Notes: generated from the letters alone by a model not told the origin. A stretch of DNA of 64,000 nucleotides from Mytilus californianus (GCF_021869535.1 NW_026262712.1:53510384-53574383), one strand, 5' to 3'; positions 24,083 through 35,472 are shown, counted from the stretch's first letter. Made by a program: numbers and translations.

Positions 24083-24910
24083 GCGCTAGATACAGTACAG
24101 GAGAAGTTGCTTCGAAGGGACAGAATCATGTTCATACATAATTTGCATTTGTCCATTCGTTTATTTCAATCTCAATTATTGATATTTTCTATTTCATAAT
24201 TACTTATTATCTTAATTTTGAACTACATTCCAGATTTTTCACGTTTGAGACATGTAACTGACAGTCTTAATTGATAATACTGCATCGAACGAAAATTTCT
24301 GGTATTCATATACACAATTAAATAACGTTTATGGTAATGTGGTTATTGGATTAAAGTTTCTTTATATCATTAGTTGGAATATTACTTTCATTGAAAGAAA
24401 TATTACAGTATGTGTTCCTGGCGGAACGAAAGATATAGAATAGGATCAGTCTGTATAACAAAGTTTCCGGAGAAACATATGTTATGAGGAATTAATATAC
24501 CTTTAACTAACAAAGTGCATTAAGAAATTACATAAAAGATATGACTGCTTTCATACATTTAAGTGGATAAGACAAAGGTAATATTTTGAAGCCAATGTTT
24601 AAGTTTCCAAATGAATGTACCCGACAACAAATTTCCGGAAATAGGCAAATAGTTTTTATTGGTATACACAAGTCTATAATTATTAATTATGAAGATCTGC
24701 GACCTGCGTCAGGTGGTTCCAATAAGCGTCAGACTAAATAAAGTGATTTCTTATTTGTCAGTCTGTTATTGATTTGAGATTAACATCATCAAATTTATCG
24801 AAGCTGGTAAATATCTAGCTTACAGTTATAATTTCAAGATCAACTGATTGCTCTTAATTTATATAGTAATCAGAAATTACGTTAATAGACATTAAGTTCT
24901 GGTATAAGGA
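24083..24910. other. Upstream region of receptor gene 1
   Basis: No repeat or gene is recognised. It should contain the promoter or a 5' untranslated exon of receptor gene 1, but I see no TATA box or other site that I could defend. The start codon context is AAGGAATGA, which is unremarkable. Confidence 0.4.
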
Positions 24911-25494
24911 ATGATTGAAAACGCTTCGATGTCTAACGCTTCCGAGTTCTTGCCTACTTATGATGTTACCGTCCCAAACAAGACAACAACAACCCATACA
25001 CCAAGAGATGGGTACGACTTGCCTATTTATGGCCTGGACAACAACCGCTTTGTTTCATTACACTTGACAGCACTCTCGTGTATAAGTATTAGTCTAGCAT
25101 TTTCGGTGGTTGTAATTTTATTCTCTTTCCGATCTTCAAATCGACGGTTTTTCAGCAGGACCAAAAGCGAGCGTTTTGTAGTGTACATGGCTTTATGCGA
25201 TGGACTTTTTAATCTAGCTCATTCCTTGGACCATTTACACATCTTAATAACCAAGGACCACGTGCGACCACGTGGACTTTGTATATTTTACGCCTTTGTA
25301 ATTGGAGAGTTCATATCCGCACAAATGTTCATGGTAAACATTGTTTCTATAAACGCTTTTAGCATGATATACATGAAGAAAGATATGAGTTTTGGGAAAT
25401 ATGACTGGAAGCTGTTATCATTTACTTTTGGCATTCCTTTTGTAGTTTACTTGTCTGCCGCAATTCTTGGAAAGCTTGGTCCAACAGGGGCTTT
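24911..25494 (+). CDS. Receptor gene 1, exon 1 (GPCR, TM1-TM4)
   Basis: Encodes residues 1-194 of a 342-residue seven-transmembrane receptor of the plasma membrane. The N-terminus has three N-glycosylation sequons (N4, N9, N23). TM1 covers about 50-73. TM2 contains ALCD with D97 in the place of D2.50. C124 opens TM3; 25 residues later, at the place of the DRY motif, the sequence is N148-A149-F150. TM4 covers about 167-187. The exon ends in phase 2 at GCTTT|GTAAGT; splicing to 33716 turns the would-be TTG into TTC and avoids the TAA at 25496. The layout is rhodopsin-like, but ligand and subfamily are unknown to me; a cAMP-receptor-like family is an alternative. I chose the first ATG of the frame. 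Confidence 0.85.
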
Positions 25495-25603
25495 GTAAGT
25501 AAAAAATAGTTATCATTTACTTTTGGCATTCCATTTATAGTTTACTTGTCTGCAGCAATTCTTGGAAAGCTTGGTCCTACCGGTGCTTTGTAAGTAACAA
25601 ATA
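25414..25603 (+). repeat. Tandem duplication of the exon 1 end with its splice donor
   Basis: A 95 bp unit (25414-25508) is repeated at 25509-25603 with about six substitutions in the exon-derived part. It covers the TM4 codons from LLSFTFGIPF to the donor. The second copy keeps an intact donor GTAAGT at 25590 and its frame stays open through the duplicated part. It also has a pyrimidine-poor TGTCTGCAG that could serve as an acceptor (copy 1 has CTGCCG there). Confidence 0.9.
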
Positions 25604-25868
25604 TACAATTTAATTTTTATGTTCGAATTTTTTATTGGAATTTATTATACTTCATGTCAAAATGCCAGATTTTTATTGGTTAATACGAGGGAGACAATTT
25701 ACTCTATCTCACGGCAAATACTCTGACTATTACCCTTCACGGAGACGCTTGCTCAAGTGTGCGCTTTAATAAATACGGATGATTGTTATGTACAAGACGA
25801 CATAGTTTATTACTTTGAATTTGAAATTTAATAGACAGTAATAACAGAACATTCAGTATAATAAATTA

Positions 25869-26004
25869 AATAACACATATCTGAGAGGGTGATAGAGCAG
25901 AATGTTACCCCTCGAAAAGACATTGTCAACCTTGGCTTCGCCTCAGTTGACAATGTTTTCTCGCGGTAACAATCTGCTCTATCACCCTCTCAGCTATGTG
26001 TTAT
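25869..26004. repeat. Foldback element, 136 bp
   Basis: AATAACACATATCTGAGAGG at the left end pairs with CCTCTCAGCTATGTGTTATT at the right. The pairing continues through GGTGATAGAGCAGA and TTGTCAACC/AGTTGACAA to a loop around GGCTTCGCC at about 25935. Confidence 0.85.
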
Positions 26005-26464
26005 TTATATAATGTCTTACTCCTGGATTTTTTATCTGATGATAATTTGAGATTATTAGTATAGAAATACAAAAAACTTTGAAATGGTATACGTTATTAT
26101 GATTACTTGCCTTTTGCTACATAGAATTAGTATACCGTTATTGTTGAGTTAAGTGCTTTTCCTGTACTGGTTTAATTGTGTGTTCATTTCTGTACGTTTT
26201 TGTTAAATATCATACCTGATGAAGTAAAAAAAGTGTGAAGATTCTAAAAAAATAGTTTAACCCCCTCCCACATTTATTGTGCCTGTCCCAAATCAGAAAT
26301 TTCGTCAGTGTTATGGTACATGTATGTCATATCTTAAATGTTTTTTGTTATTTTTAGAATTGAATGTCAATGGCAGACCTTCAGTTGTTTCTGTAAATTT
26401 ATTCACATTTTTTAGGACTCTAGACCATTAATACACTGACATATTTTGTATAGATGCATTTCAA

Positions 26465-26700
26465 CGTTGAAGCAGTCGTGGAGCAGGATCTGCTTCACAT
26501 GATCCTTCCGGACCACCTGAGATCACCCCGGATTTTTGTAGGGTTCGTGTAGCTCAGTCTTTAGTTTTCTATGTTATGTTTTGTGTGCTGTTGTTTGACT
26601 TTTTGTCGTTTTTCGTTTTTTGCCATGGCGTTGTGAGTTTGTTTCCGACTTGTGAGTTTGGATGTCCCTTTGGTATCTTTCGCCTCTCTTTTGAAGACTG
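26465..26700 (+). mobile_element. 5'-truncated copy of the 18.1-19.0 kb retroelement (3' UTR)
   Basis: GTGGAGCAGGATCTGCTTCA, CTTCCGGACCACCTGAGATC and GTTCGTGTAGCTCAGTCTTT follow the same order as 22785-23030, ending with TTTGGTATCTTTCGCCTCTC near 26690. Same strand as the receptor gene. Confidence 0.8.
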
Positions 26701-26708
26701 TATGACAA

Positions 26709-27105
26709 GGTCAATACATTATATATATGTAGACCTGTTCAGATTATATCGACCAAAGATGAAGTCCGAGGTTCAATATAATCAAACAGGACCATATATA
26801 ACGTATTGACTGAGTGAAAGTCCTAAATTTATATATTACATAATTATGTAAATAGTGTATTATGAAAATGGACTTCAATGTTCTTTCTGTGTATTAAACA
26901 TTGTATATTGCAAAAATTTAATATCGGCCGTCAATATTTATCAATTATGGACTTTTGAAGAGGTCAATACATTATATATGGACCTGTTCGGATTATATTG
27001 ACCGAGGACGAACTCCGAGGTTCAATATTATCTAAACGCTGAGGTCCATATATAACGTATAATTGACTGAATGAAAGTCCTTAATTTATATATTACATAG
27101 TTAGT
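26709..27105. repeat. Tandem pair of foldback units
   Basis: GGTCAATACATTATATAT...GTCCGAGG...CATATATAACGTATTGAC (26709-26810) recurs at 26962-27067. Each unit is an inverted repeat in its own right, and the flank TGAAAGTCCT-AATTTATATA is duplicated too (26817 and 27072), so a segment of about 254 bp was duplicated after the foldback element had formed. Confidence 0.8.
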
Positions 27106-27794
27106 TTGAAAAAATGATATTGACTCGACGTTACTATTTTTGGTAATGATATTGACTCGATGTTACTTTTTTCAACTCCGCCTGTAGGATTGATGAAACT
27201 GGAAGAGGTCTATTATCGTCGGGAGGAGGAACAATCATGGTGAAATATGGAAAGTTAACAAAAGAAGAAGATACAGTTTCATTAATTCATAATTAATATC
27301 ACACTTTTTTTTTTATATTTTTAGGCCGGGTTATTATTCGAAAACAATGCATTTTTCTGCACTTATTTCAGTCTATATTCAGTTACTATGACTTTTCCCG
27401 CAGGCATTGTACTCTCAAAATGGATAGGGAATTGTCCTCTTATATTTTAAAACTGGTTTCAAACACCGTGTAAGGCTCCAGAGTAACAGTCCAGAACTCC
27501 TTCCTGCATTACTTTCGATCTATTTTAGTTAATATGACTTCCCCAGATTCAGACGCCTTCCTCTCATTTGTGATCATATATCCAAGGAAGGTTGCCAATT
27601 ACAATATTAAAGTATTTGATTTAGTATCCGGAAATCAAGGTGACTTACGGACGAATGGACGGACGGACAGACGGATGGAAAGATAAAGAACTAGTTACCA
27701 CTACTTCTTAGCTTATATTATTTTGCGTTCATATGTTCTATTGTTATACTTCACAGTTTCTATTTCCGAAACACGTGTAAATTGAATAGATCTA

Positions 27795-27900
27795 TTGTTA
27801 CGAATAACAATGGATTTTGACCACAGGGTGTGACGAGCGGGGTTTCTGGAAACCCCTGCTTCTACATCCCGAAAACACAGTTCATTGTTATTCATAACAA
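27795..27900. mobile_element. 106-bp MITE with 18-bp TIR and TA target site
   Basis: The left end TTGTTACGAATAACAATG and the right end (other strand) TTGTTATGAATAACAATG match in 17 of 18 bases. TA lies on both sides (27793-27794 and 27901-27902), as for Tc1/mariner-type elements. The TIR is itself nearly palindromic. A GGGGTTTC/GAAACCCC hairpin sits in the middle. Confidence 0.8.
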
Positions 27901-28235
27901 TATGAATTGTTTTTTTAATAGCATGACCATAAGAGATTACGAATAGTGTTCACTACAAGTTGATTCAAGACATATTAGAAAAAACATATTTCAGGAAATT
28001 CCAATAGCGAAAAAAATCTTTAGCATCTATTTTGATTAAAAAAATAATCATTTAAATACTCCTTAGCTTGAAGCTACAATTTTAATCCCATATGGCAATG
28101 TCTTAAAAAACATACATAAAAAGAACTTTTATGTAAATTATACATTAAAACATATAGTTTACATTTGGACTAAGTCTTATTCATAAAAATAAATTTATTA
28201 ATGTTTGGATTGTTGAAGATAATGATAGCACCCAG

Positions 28236-28385
28236 GGGCGGATCCAGCCATTCTTAAAAGGGGGTGCCAACCCAGGATAAAGTGGGGGTGGGTCTCCAAT
28301 GTCCCCATTCAAAAGAATTTATCGTAAAAAAAGGGGGATTCCAACGCTCGGAACCCCCTCTCCCCGCTTTGAATTGCCCCCAAAA
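28236..28385. repeat. Dispersed repeat with GGGGCGGATCCAG end
   Basis: CCAGGGGCGGATCCAGCC followed by G-runs (AAGGGGGTGCCAACCC) and a C-rich right end. Similar fragments lie near 12970 and around 8150 and 8320 in the palindrome centre (AAATCCGCC). Boundaries are approximate. Confidence 0.55.
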
Positions 28386-28987
28386 CGGGAGTTCCTACAT
28401 ACTAACTTGTATGCAATCTGTATTTTTGTATGTTAAGCGTGTCCGGTCGTCCAGTTTCTTATCTTGACACACCTATTCCTCAGTATGTTCGAAATAATGT
28501 TTATTTGTTTAATGTTGAGAAGAGGTGGGTGGGGGTTATAAAACCGTAAGTTACATGTAAAATAAATTTAAGATTACCTTTATGGGTTATAAATATTGCG
28601 TTATCTTTAGACTTTTCTACCAAATCCAACGCCTGACTCAAAATGTCGTCCGTCTTATACCCGTCCATATTGACAACTGCATAGAAGGAGCATGATGTTT
28701 TTTTTTTGTATTAAGAATGCACGATATGGCAAACCTTGACCTGCTGATCCATATTAGCACATGGATTTAACGGGAATATGCAAAACAGCAACTTTGACAT
28801 TTGTAAAATCTACTCACTTGTCAAAGTTCGAATGAAGACCGTAAAAAAGTAAGGTTACTAGTGGGGTTTAATTATAAAAAAAATTCTAATTAATCATGGT
28901 TTGATATTTTCAAAAAAATGCTATCCCTTCTTTTTCATTTAATATTCAATGAAAACAAATATAGGGTTTAGCATTGGGTGTAAGTTA

Positions 28988-29089
28988 GTTATACACTTCG
29001 GGATACGGTGTGTCTGGATAAGAAACCCCTCCGGCCTCCGGCCGACGGGGTTTCTTATCCAGACACACCTCCCTCAGTGTATAACTATT
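28988..29089. mobile_element. Foldback MITE, 102 bp
   Basis: GTTATACACTTCGGGA and GTGTGTCTGGATAAGAAACC at the left pair with GGTTTCTTATCCAGACACAC and TCAGTGTATAAC at the right; the loop is CGGCCTCCGGCCG-like at about 29032-29044. TA lies on both sides. The stem is nearly perfect, so the copy is young. Confidence 0.85.
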
Positions 29090-30049
29090 ACAAAAACACG
29101 AAGCGTAAGTTTGCATATAAACTATGTGCAATTACAGTTTTGCATCAAGGAGTTCGATCATGCAAATTAAAACAATGCATAATGTGCATGCGTGTCACGT
29201 ATTGCGTTCACATGCAAGTTTTAAACCTATATGTATGTCTACATTCACGTGTATCTAAGCATGGATGTGCAAACGTGTGCATGTGAACACCCCGTAGTGC
29301 TTAAGACAGGAGATAAAGACAAGTATATAACATCAATCTAAAATAGAATTTGTAAGACAGGATTTTAAGAAATAAACGATTTAAATCAAAATTACTGAAG
29401 TTTTTCTATGCGAGCTTTACGTGTATTCCATATATTTGTATGTTTATTTTCCGAATCTTTAATTTTTTATATCTCGAAAAGAATAAAAGTTCTATATATC
29501 ACTTTCTGAATGGAGATACATGTACCATGTTAACCATAGTATTTCAACCTATAATTAGTCAAGCTTACATGTGCCGCATATGATCGCATATGACTGTTTC
29601 GTGATAACCTTTTCTGCACTTGACTAACTTCTACGGCCTACGATACAGTATATACAAGGAGGTTATATGCGATATAGAAGAAAGGAGGAGATACCAATAT
29701 TAAATATTAAGTTTGACAAGTTAATGTTCCAATTACGTTAAGCAACAACAAAAATTGCGATTCAAATTCTTAAATCTTGCTGTACGGATGTCACTGTGTA
29801 TAATTATAATTGTATATGTATAACAAGCGAAACTAACCAGTTCGTGGGATTCTTACGGTATTCATATTTCAATAATATGAAATATGTTTATTGGTATTTC
29901 CTATCATGGAAGAATTATATTGACGAATCTTTAAACAGGTGCTCAATGTCAAAGAGATCCTACTGTTTGTTTATTACTATAACGATAACTACCGCTAAGT
30001 TCTAAGTACATTGATGCTCATTTTACAGGTACATGTTTATACCTAAATA

Positions 30050-30175
30050 CTTTTTCCTACCGAAGGTTGGTGGTTCTCTTTGGCCACTCCTGCTTCCACC
30101 GCCAATAAAACTGACCGCCATGAAATATAACAATAGTGCTTAAAGTGACGTTAAACACCAATCAATCAATTAACT
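30050..30175 (-). repeat. Mollusc SINE-like repeat, inverse copy
   Basis: CCGAAGGTTGGTGGTTCTCT, then CTTCCACCGCC, AACTGACCGCCATGA and GACGTTAAACACCAATCAAT: the inverse of the type seen at 12176-12285. Confidence 0.65.
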
Positions 30176-30372
30176 AAATCCTTGTTTATTAAAGATGTTA
30201 TCTAATATTGTGCATTAAACTATATAAAAAAAGTTGTATTTTGTAAAATTTTACTCTTGCTTTAAGTATGAGGTTACAATTAACCACAATTTAATACCAT
30301 GTAAACTATGACGATGTTGATATTTTATTTCTGATTATATAACAATCAAATATAAATAAATAATCATAGACA

Positions 30373-30691
30373 CACTGTAAAAATGGTGTTTAGATCCTTA
30401 ACACATTTCTAAGCACATCTTTTGTGCACTTTTTTTTACATGTTTAGATCTAAACGTGTCTCAGTACAATGTGTTTAGGATTGTGTTTAGAATCGTGTTT
30501 AGCTTAGAAAAAAGTGTTTAATTTCTAAACACTTTCATTTTTAAACACATTAAAAGTGTTTAAATTCAAGACATGTTTAAATATTATGTGCCTACTGAGA
30601 AATGTGTTTAGAAATTAAACACAATCCTAAACACGTTTAGATCTAAACATGTAATACAAGTGTTTAATTTCTAAGCTCGACTTTTACAGTG
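30373..30691. mobile_element. CACTA-like MITE full of GTGTTTA units
   Basis: Starts CACTGTAAAAATGG and ends CTTTTACAGTG. CA precedes and follows (2 bp). The interior holds more than ten GTGTTTA or TAAACAC units in both orientations, including ACATGTTTAGATCTAAAC near the left and right, making long stems. CACT-type ends plus dense subterminal repeats suggest the EnSpm/CACTA group; no transposase is present. Confidence 0.65.
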
Positions 30692-30794
30692 CAGTTAAAC
30701 ATATTTCAATTTTTGCTCTTATCCACTCTTACATATGGTATAAAATAGAATTTTTGTCCAATACTGAAACAGAAGCTGTTGTAACTTCAAATTG

Positions 30795-30925
30795 TTCTCT
30801 ATTTGTCTGGGTTAATGTTGTCTTTGAAGCTACCTTTTCTCTATTTGTCTGGGTTAATGTTGTCTTTGAAGCTACTTTTTCTCTATTTGTCTGGGTTAAT
30901 GTTGTCTTTGAAGCTACTTTACATT
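30795..30925 (-). repeat. 42-bp minisatellite, open as a 14-residue repeat
   Basis: CTATTTGTCTGGGTTAATGT starts at 30799, 30841 and 30883. On the minus strand the unit reads VASKTTLTQTNREK three times within a 102-codon frame (30729-31037). The plus strand is open too (30754-30966). The period is a multiple of three, so open frames are expected from a coincidence; I find no start, splice or family evidence for a gene. Confidence 0.75.
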
Positions 30926-32864
30926 CAGTTGCTGTAGTCTTCAGTTTTTGTAAATTATCTAAATAAGTATTGCACGATGTACTTGAATCTTTGTTGGTTT
31001 TATTCATTTTCACATACTGATAATTCATCAAAAACAAAACAAAATATTTTATTATTCGTATTTTTTTAGACCAAGATTCTTTTCAGTACTTTTTGTTATC
31101 GATGAATGCGGGCTTTTGCTTTAAACAATATTTTATTCATTGAATCCAATCGCGCAATATAAGATAATACAGTATAAATAAAGATGACCAAGAAACAAGC
31201 AACATTACTTTAAATTGTTTTTCTTTTTTTATTTACACATATTTGTTCAACTTTTAACTAATTCGTGCAATTGTTGTAAAGTTTAATTGAATTAGAAGCC
31301 ATTTTCTGAAAAAGAAAGATGGCAAAATATAGCGACAAATGACTGGCAAAATGTCGAATTGGGGATACATCCTTTTGGCATCATTCTCGTGTTGGGTCCC
31401 TCTTTTCAAAGGTAAGTTTCGGAGTATTATGAAATATGTCTGTTTGAATTTTGTTTGAATTGACTAGACCTTGAAATAATGAAAATTGATGTGTGGAATG
31501 TAAATAAGCAGCCAACTTTTTTTTTTGGAGAAATGACGTCTTTTCTGCTCGGATTAAAAATTTGTCAGAATAAGACACAATCCTGTGTTGGAAATTTGTC
31601 GTGCATTCAAACAAAACCTGTTAATAACTCTTGTTAAGGTGTCCACTGTGGGTTAATAAATAATGAATCATGAAAGGAATGATCGCTACATGCATTTTAT
31701 GCTTGTCATTGCAGCTCGTATGCCTACATTATACTGTTAAACACAAAAAAAAGTAAAATAAAAAAAATACCTAATTCCAAGGGAAATTCAAAACGGAAAA
31801 TTCTTTATAAAATAGAAAAAAATCTAACGAATGGAAAACAACTGTCATATTCCTGACTTGGTACAGGCATTTCCTTATGTAGAAAATGGTAGATTAAACC
31901 TGGTTTTATAGCTAGCTAAACCTCTCACTTGTATGACAGTCGTATATAATTCTATTATATTGACACTATGTATGAACAAAACAAACAGACATAATAGGTA
32001 AAAACGTCAAAAATTGGGGTACAGCAGTCAACATTGTAATATAATCTTAATCACTGTAAAAACAAATAACTGTTTCAACAAAGAAACACAAAATGGCATA
32101 TAGACAAAGTACATAAGCGAAAATGAAAGACATGAAATCAAAATTGACCACAGCAAAATGGCGGGATGTGTAAGTACCGATCCACGTCATAAGTATATAT
32201 TAATCAAAAATAGATAAAAAGTAAAGGTTAAAAATATACAAGGACAACAAATGGGAACTTTAACACGTAATTAAGATGATAAACAACGTCAGTACCTAGA
32301 ATCTATACTTCAAGACCATCATGTATTATTTTTAGAAGTTGATACGGAATATTTATCAAAAAGGTCTTGGTTTCTTCAAATGAACTTTTTTAGTAATGTC
32401 ATATTCCATCTGTGAGGGTCGAATAAAGGTCAAACTTTTAATTATTCTGGAAACTCAATCTCCCCCTAAGATGCGTTATGATGGAAAAAAAGGGGGGGGG
32501 GTTGTCATTTGATTTTTGTTTAATTGAACCATTATTTAAAAGTAATGTTTCTGTTAAGTAATTCCAACGTTTATATTTTCGATAGTGTCTAATGGAATTG
32601 TCCTCCTGTTAAATGCAATTCATTTCAATTCAATATTTTATTTAAGTCTCATCTCTCAATAATATATAATACAATATTACATTTAGTGTAACAAATATAT
32701 AGATATAAAAAGAGATTCATTCTGTACAGAATTATAAGAGACTATAACATTAAAAATTATAGAGAATTCGTCTATTATAAAACATATTAATAAGAACATT
32801 ACTTACAGTATAAAACATTTCTACGTCTATTTAAAATAAGATTACAGGCTAGTATATATATTTG

Positions 32865-33005
32865 TTTAGGGGCCAGCTGAAGGACGCCTCCGGGTGCGGG
32901 AATTTCTCGCTGCATTGAAGACCTGTTGGTGACCTTCTGCTGTTATCTGTTCTATGGTCGGGTTGTTGTCTCTTTGACACATTCACCATTTCCATTCTCA
33001 ATTTT
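32865..33005 (-). repeat. Family C repeat, terminal fragment
   Basis: GGGGCCAGCTGAAGGACGCC, TCCGGGTGCGGGAATTTCTC and GGTTGTTGTCTCTTTGACAC are the inverse of the start of the copy at 17183-17895. Confidence 0.8.
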
Positions 33006-33715
33006 ATTTGGCACAGCTACGAATCATATTAATATCTGTAAATAAAAACACTAATGTCTGTTTATCATCAAAAGACATAAAATCACTATTAAAATGTGTT
33101 GCTTCATCAAATATTTTTTTTTCTAAAATCGTCATATAAAGGACACGATAAAATAACATGGGCTTCATCTTCTAAAATATCTTACAACTATCACAGACTC
33201 GCTCCTCTAAAAGTATTTTTTCAAATCTCCCCGTTTCGATTATTAATGATGCTACACCACATCGAAATTTGGCAAAAAACTCCTTTGTGAAACATGCGCC
33301 ATTGGATGTTTAACAACCAGAGTCCGATCAATTGAACATAGAGTGTCTCTACAAATGACTTCTAACACAAAACAGGAAATTGCATGTATGTGTGAAGGAA
33401 AAGAGTTTAAGGTGGAACCAAACACCTTGACTAAAATTAATTTGGCTCGTTTAATTTTCATAAAAATTTTGACAAAATATTTACTTTGACCTTTTGACAA
33501 AAATAATAATTTCAAAAAACTTGCAACCACACACTTTATCGGAAAAATTTCATTAGATATATAGCAGTTTGACAAACACTAATTTTGATCATTGAGAAGC
33601 TTAATATTTCCTTAACAAATAGAACGTGATTAAAACGTTTAGCTGATTTTTACAGAGTTATCTCCTTGTAGTGTTATGTACCACCTTAGTGTATAACATT
33701 TTTATTTCTTTGCAG

Positions 33716-34160
33716 CTGCCATTTCGATACCATTAAAGGCGCCGATCTCTGGGTGTACTACCTGACTATCCTGACATTTGTCGTAGTCGTTGTTAACATC
33801 ATTCTGTACATTGCTACCTGGATCAAAATTTACAAAGAGACTAAGGCACTGGCTAACGTTTTGGGACACGAGGCTCAAGCTATTAAAAGTATCCACAACT
33901 CCGCAAGAAATATGTCGCTCTTCGTCTCTGTATTTTTGATACAATGGTTTTCATTGGCCGTGTACTCTATTACAGCTTTACTTGGTGATGTACCTGAAGT
34001 AGTTTTGTACATGGTTATCTCCTTAAATAACCTTGGAGGTGTTCTGAATGGAATGGTTTTTATTATCCTCAAACGGCGGAGAAGAAAAAGACCACAGACA
34101 GATGCAATGGCAACAATAACAACTTGCCAATCAGTGTCAACCATTACCTCGAAGATTTAG
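33716..34160 (+). CDS. Receptor gene 1, exon 2 (GPCR, TM5-TM7 and tail)
   Basis: Completes the receptor of exon 1 (residues 195-342). C196 in ECL2 can pair with C124. TM5 is about 208-230 with the run TFVVVVVN. The third intracellular loop is short and basic with AQAIKSIHNSARNMS. TM6 holds Q271-W272-F273-S274 where rhodopsin-type receptors have CWxP, so W6.48 is kept and P6.50 is serine. TM7 ends with N306-G307-M308-V309-F310 for NPxxY. KRRRRKR follows as a helix-8-like basic stretch; the tail is Ser/Thr-rich and ends with a TAG. The gene 2 exon at 62834-63215 is about 70% identical and keeps the proline. Both motif changes suggest altered activation or coupling (inference). Confidence 0.88.
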
Positions 34161-34715
34161 CTAAAGAAATTTGGTACGAGTAGATGTTGTTTCAGTAAGA
34201 AATTTGTAAAACATGTTTCATTTGAAATCTTCTCTGTGATAATGTTTTCTTTCGCAATCAAACCACATCTCCTTATTTTAATATTTGTTTTGTTCATTAG
34301 TTATAAATTTCTTATAAAATGATCAATGCAATTAGAATTATATTTAATTCACATTTGTTCTTATCGACTCGCTTGTGTAACAGCTTTGCGCTTCAATATA
34401 TCATTGTACAAAACTACATGCAACATGTCCCAAAAGATTGGAAGGAATACGTCTAGACGAGATTACTTGTTTTTATGAGGACGATAAGGTACTAAGTTAA
34501 CGTCAATTTACTATGAATGGGAGACGTAGTTTTGAAAACAATTTTTGAACTTTTAACTGAAATCGAAAATTGTGCATTTATTCCCTTTTATATAAAAGAA
34601 TATTGAAAGAGATTTCTATCAAAACAGACACACATTTGAAAAGACTGCACATCAGTCAGCAAACATTGTTTTTCCATAATTGTTATTTCTTTAAAACGCT
34701 ATCCATTGATTTTTC

Positions 34716-34822
34716 AATAAAAATGGTATGTTGTTGGGTTTTTTATTGTTGCTAGGTCAATTTTGTTTCAATAATACATGTTGTTAAATGTTTCAATAAT
34801 ACATGTTGCATAATTAAATAAA
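34716..34822 (+). promoter_or_regulatory. Candidate polyadenylation signals of receptor gene 1
   Basis: AATAAA occurs at 34716-34721 and at 34817-34822, about 560 and 660 bp after the stop codon. The 3' UTR sequence before them has no repeat that I recognise. Either could be used; AATAAA is frequent in DNA this rich in A and T. Confidence 0.4.
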
Positions 34823-35472
34823 GTTATATAATAATCTTATTTAAAAATTATAAGTTAAAACTGATTTTGAGGCAATTTGTAACTTTAAAAAAAAAATGTG
34901 AATTCTGAATTAATACGCACATGTTGTATGAAAAATCTGTAAAAATCCGAAACAGGTCATTTTCTTTTACTAGTTACTGTACCTTGATATAGCATATCAG
35001 AACATTTTTATAACAATAACATTCGTTTATAGATAACTTAAGAATGTTTGACTTTTATTTTTTTCAATTTGCAAAAGTATCACCATCAACACATCAAAAT
35101 ATATAATATACTTAAATAATATGAATGATTGTTAATCTTGAATTTTCAATTGTATGTTTGTAAATTTTGTCATGTTTCAAATTGTCTTGGTAACAATCCA
35201 ATATTTGGATTTTACACTAAAGTATAATAATTTGATTTGATTTGAACACTTTCACATGGATATTATGATATTATCTTTTTTTTAATGTTGGATATATATT
35301 CTTGTTTTCTAATATATAATTTCTTAATGCATTTATTGTTGTTTTTTTTTTCATATAGTCAAAAATCAAACTATTTATTTATCGGATAAACTAGTCTGAT
35401 GAATTTCGATCGAGCGGATGAATGGATTCGTATTTCGGTTATAACTTCTACAAATTTAACATATCCCTGGAA

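Larger units (their letters stand above)
25495..33715 (+). other. Receptor gene 1 intron, 8.2 kb
   Basis: Runs from donor GTAAGT to acceptor TTTATTTCTTTGCAG. The two exons join in frame (584 + 445 = 1029 nt, 343 codons with stop), which supports the pairing. The intron is filled with mobile elements listed separately. Parts without a recognised element are 27106-27790, 29090-30040, 30930-32860 and 33006-33715; the last includes open frames at 33096-33575 on both strands that I cannot assign. A (GGAC)n-like run is at 27645-27680. Confidence 0.8.

Noticed and set aside
33875..34144. An 89-codon minus-strand frame
   Set aside because: It is a shadow of exon 2 of receptor gene 1, which has family support.
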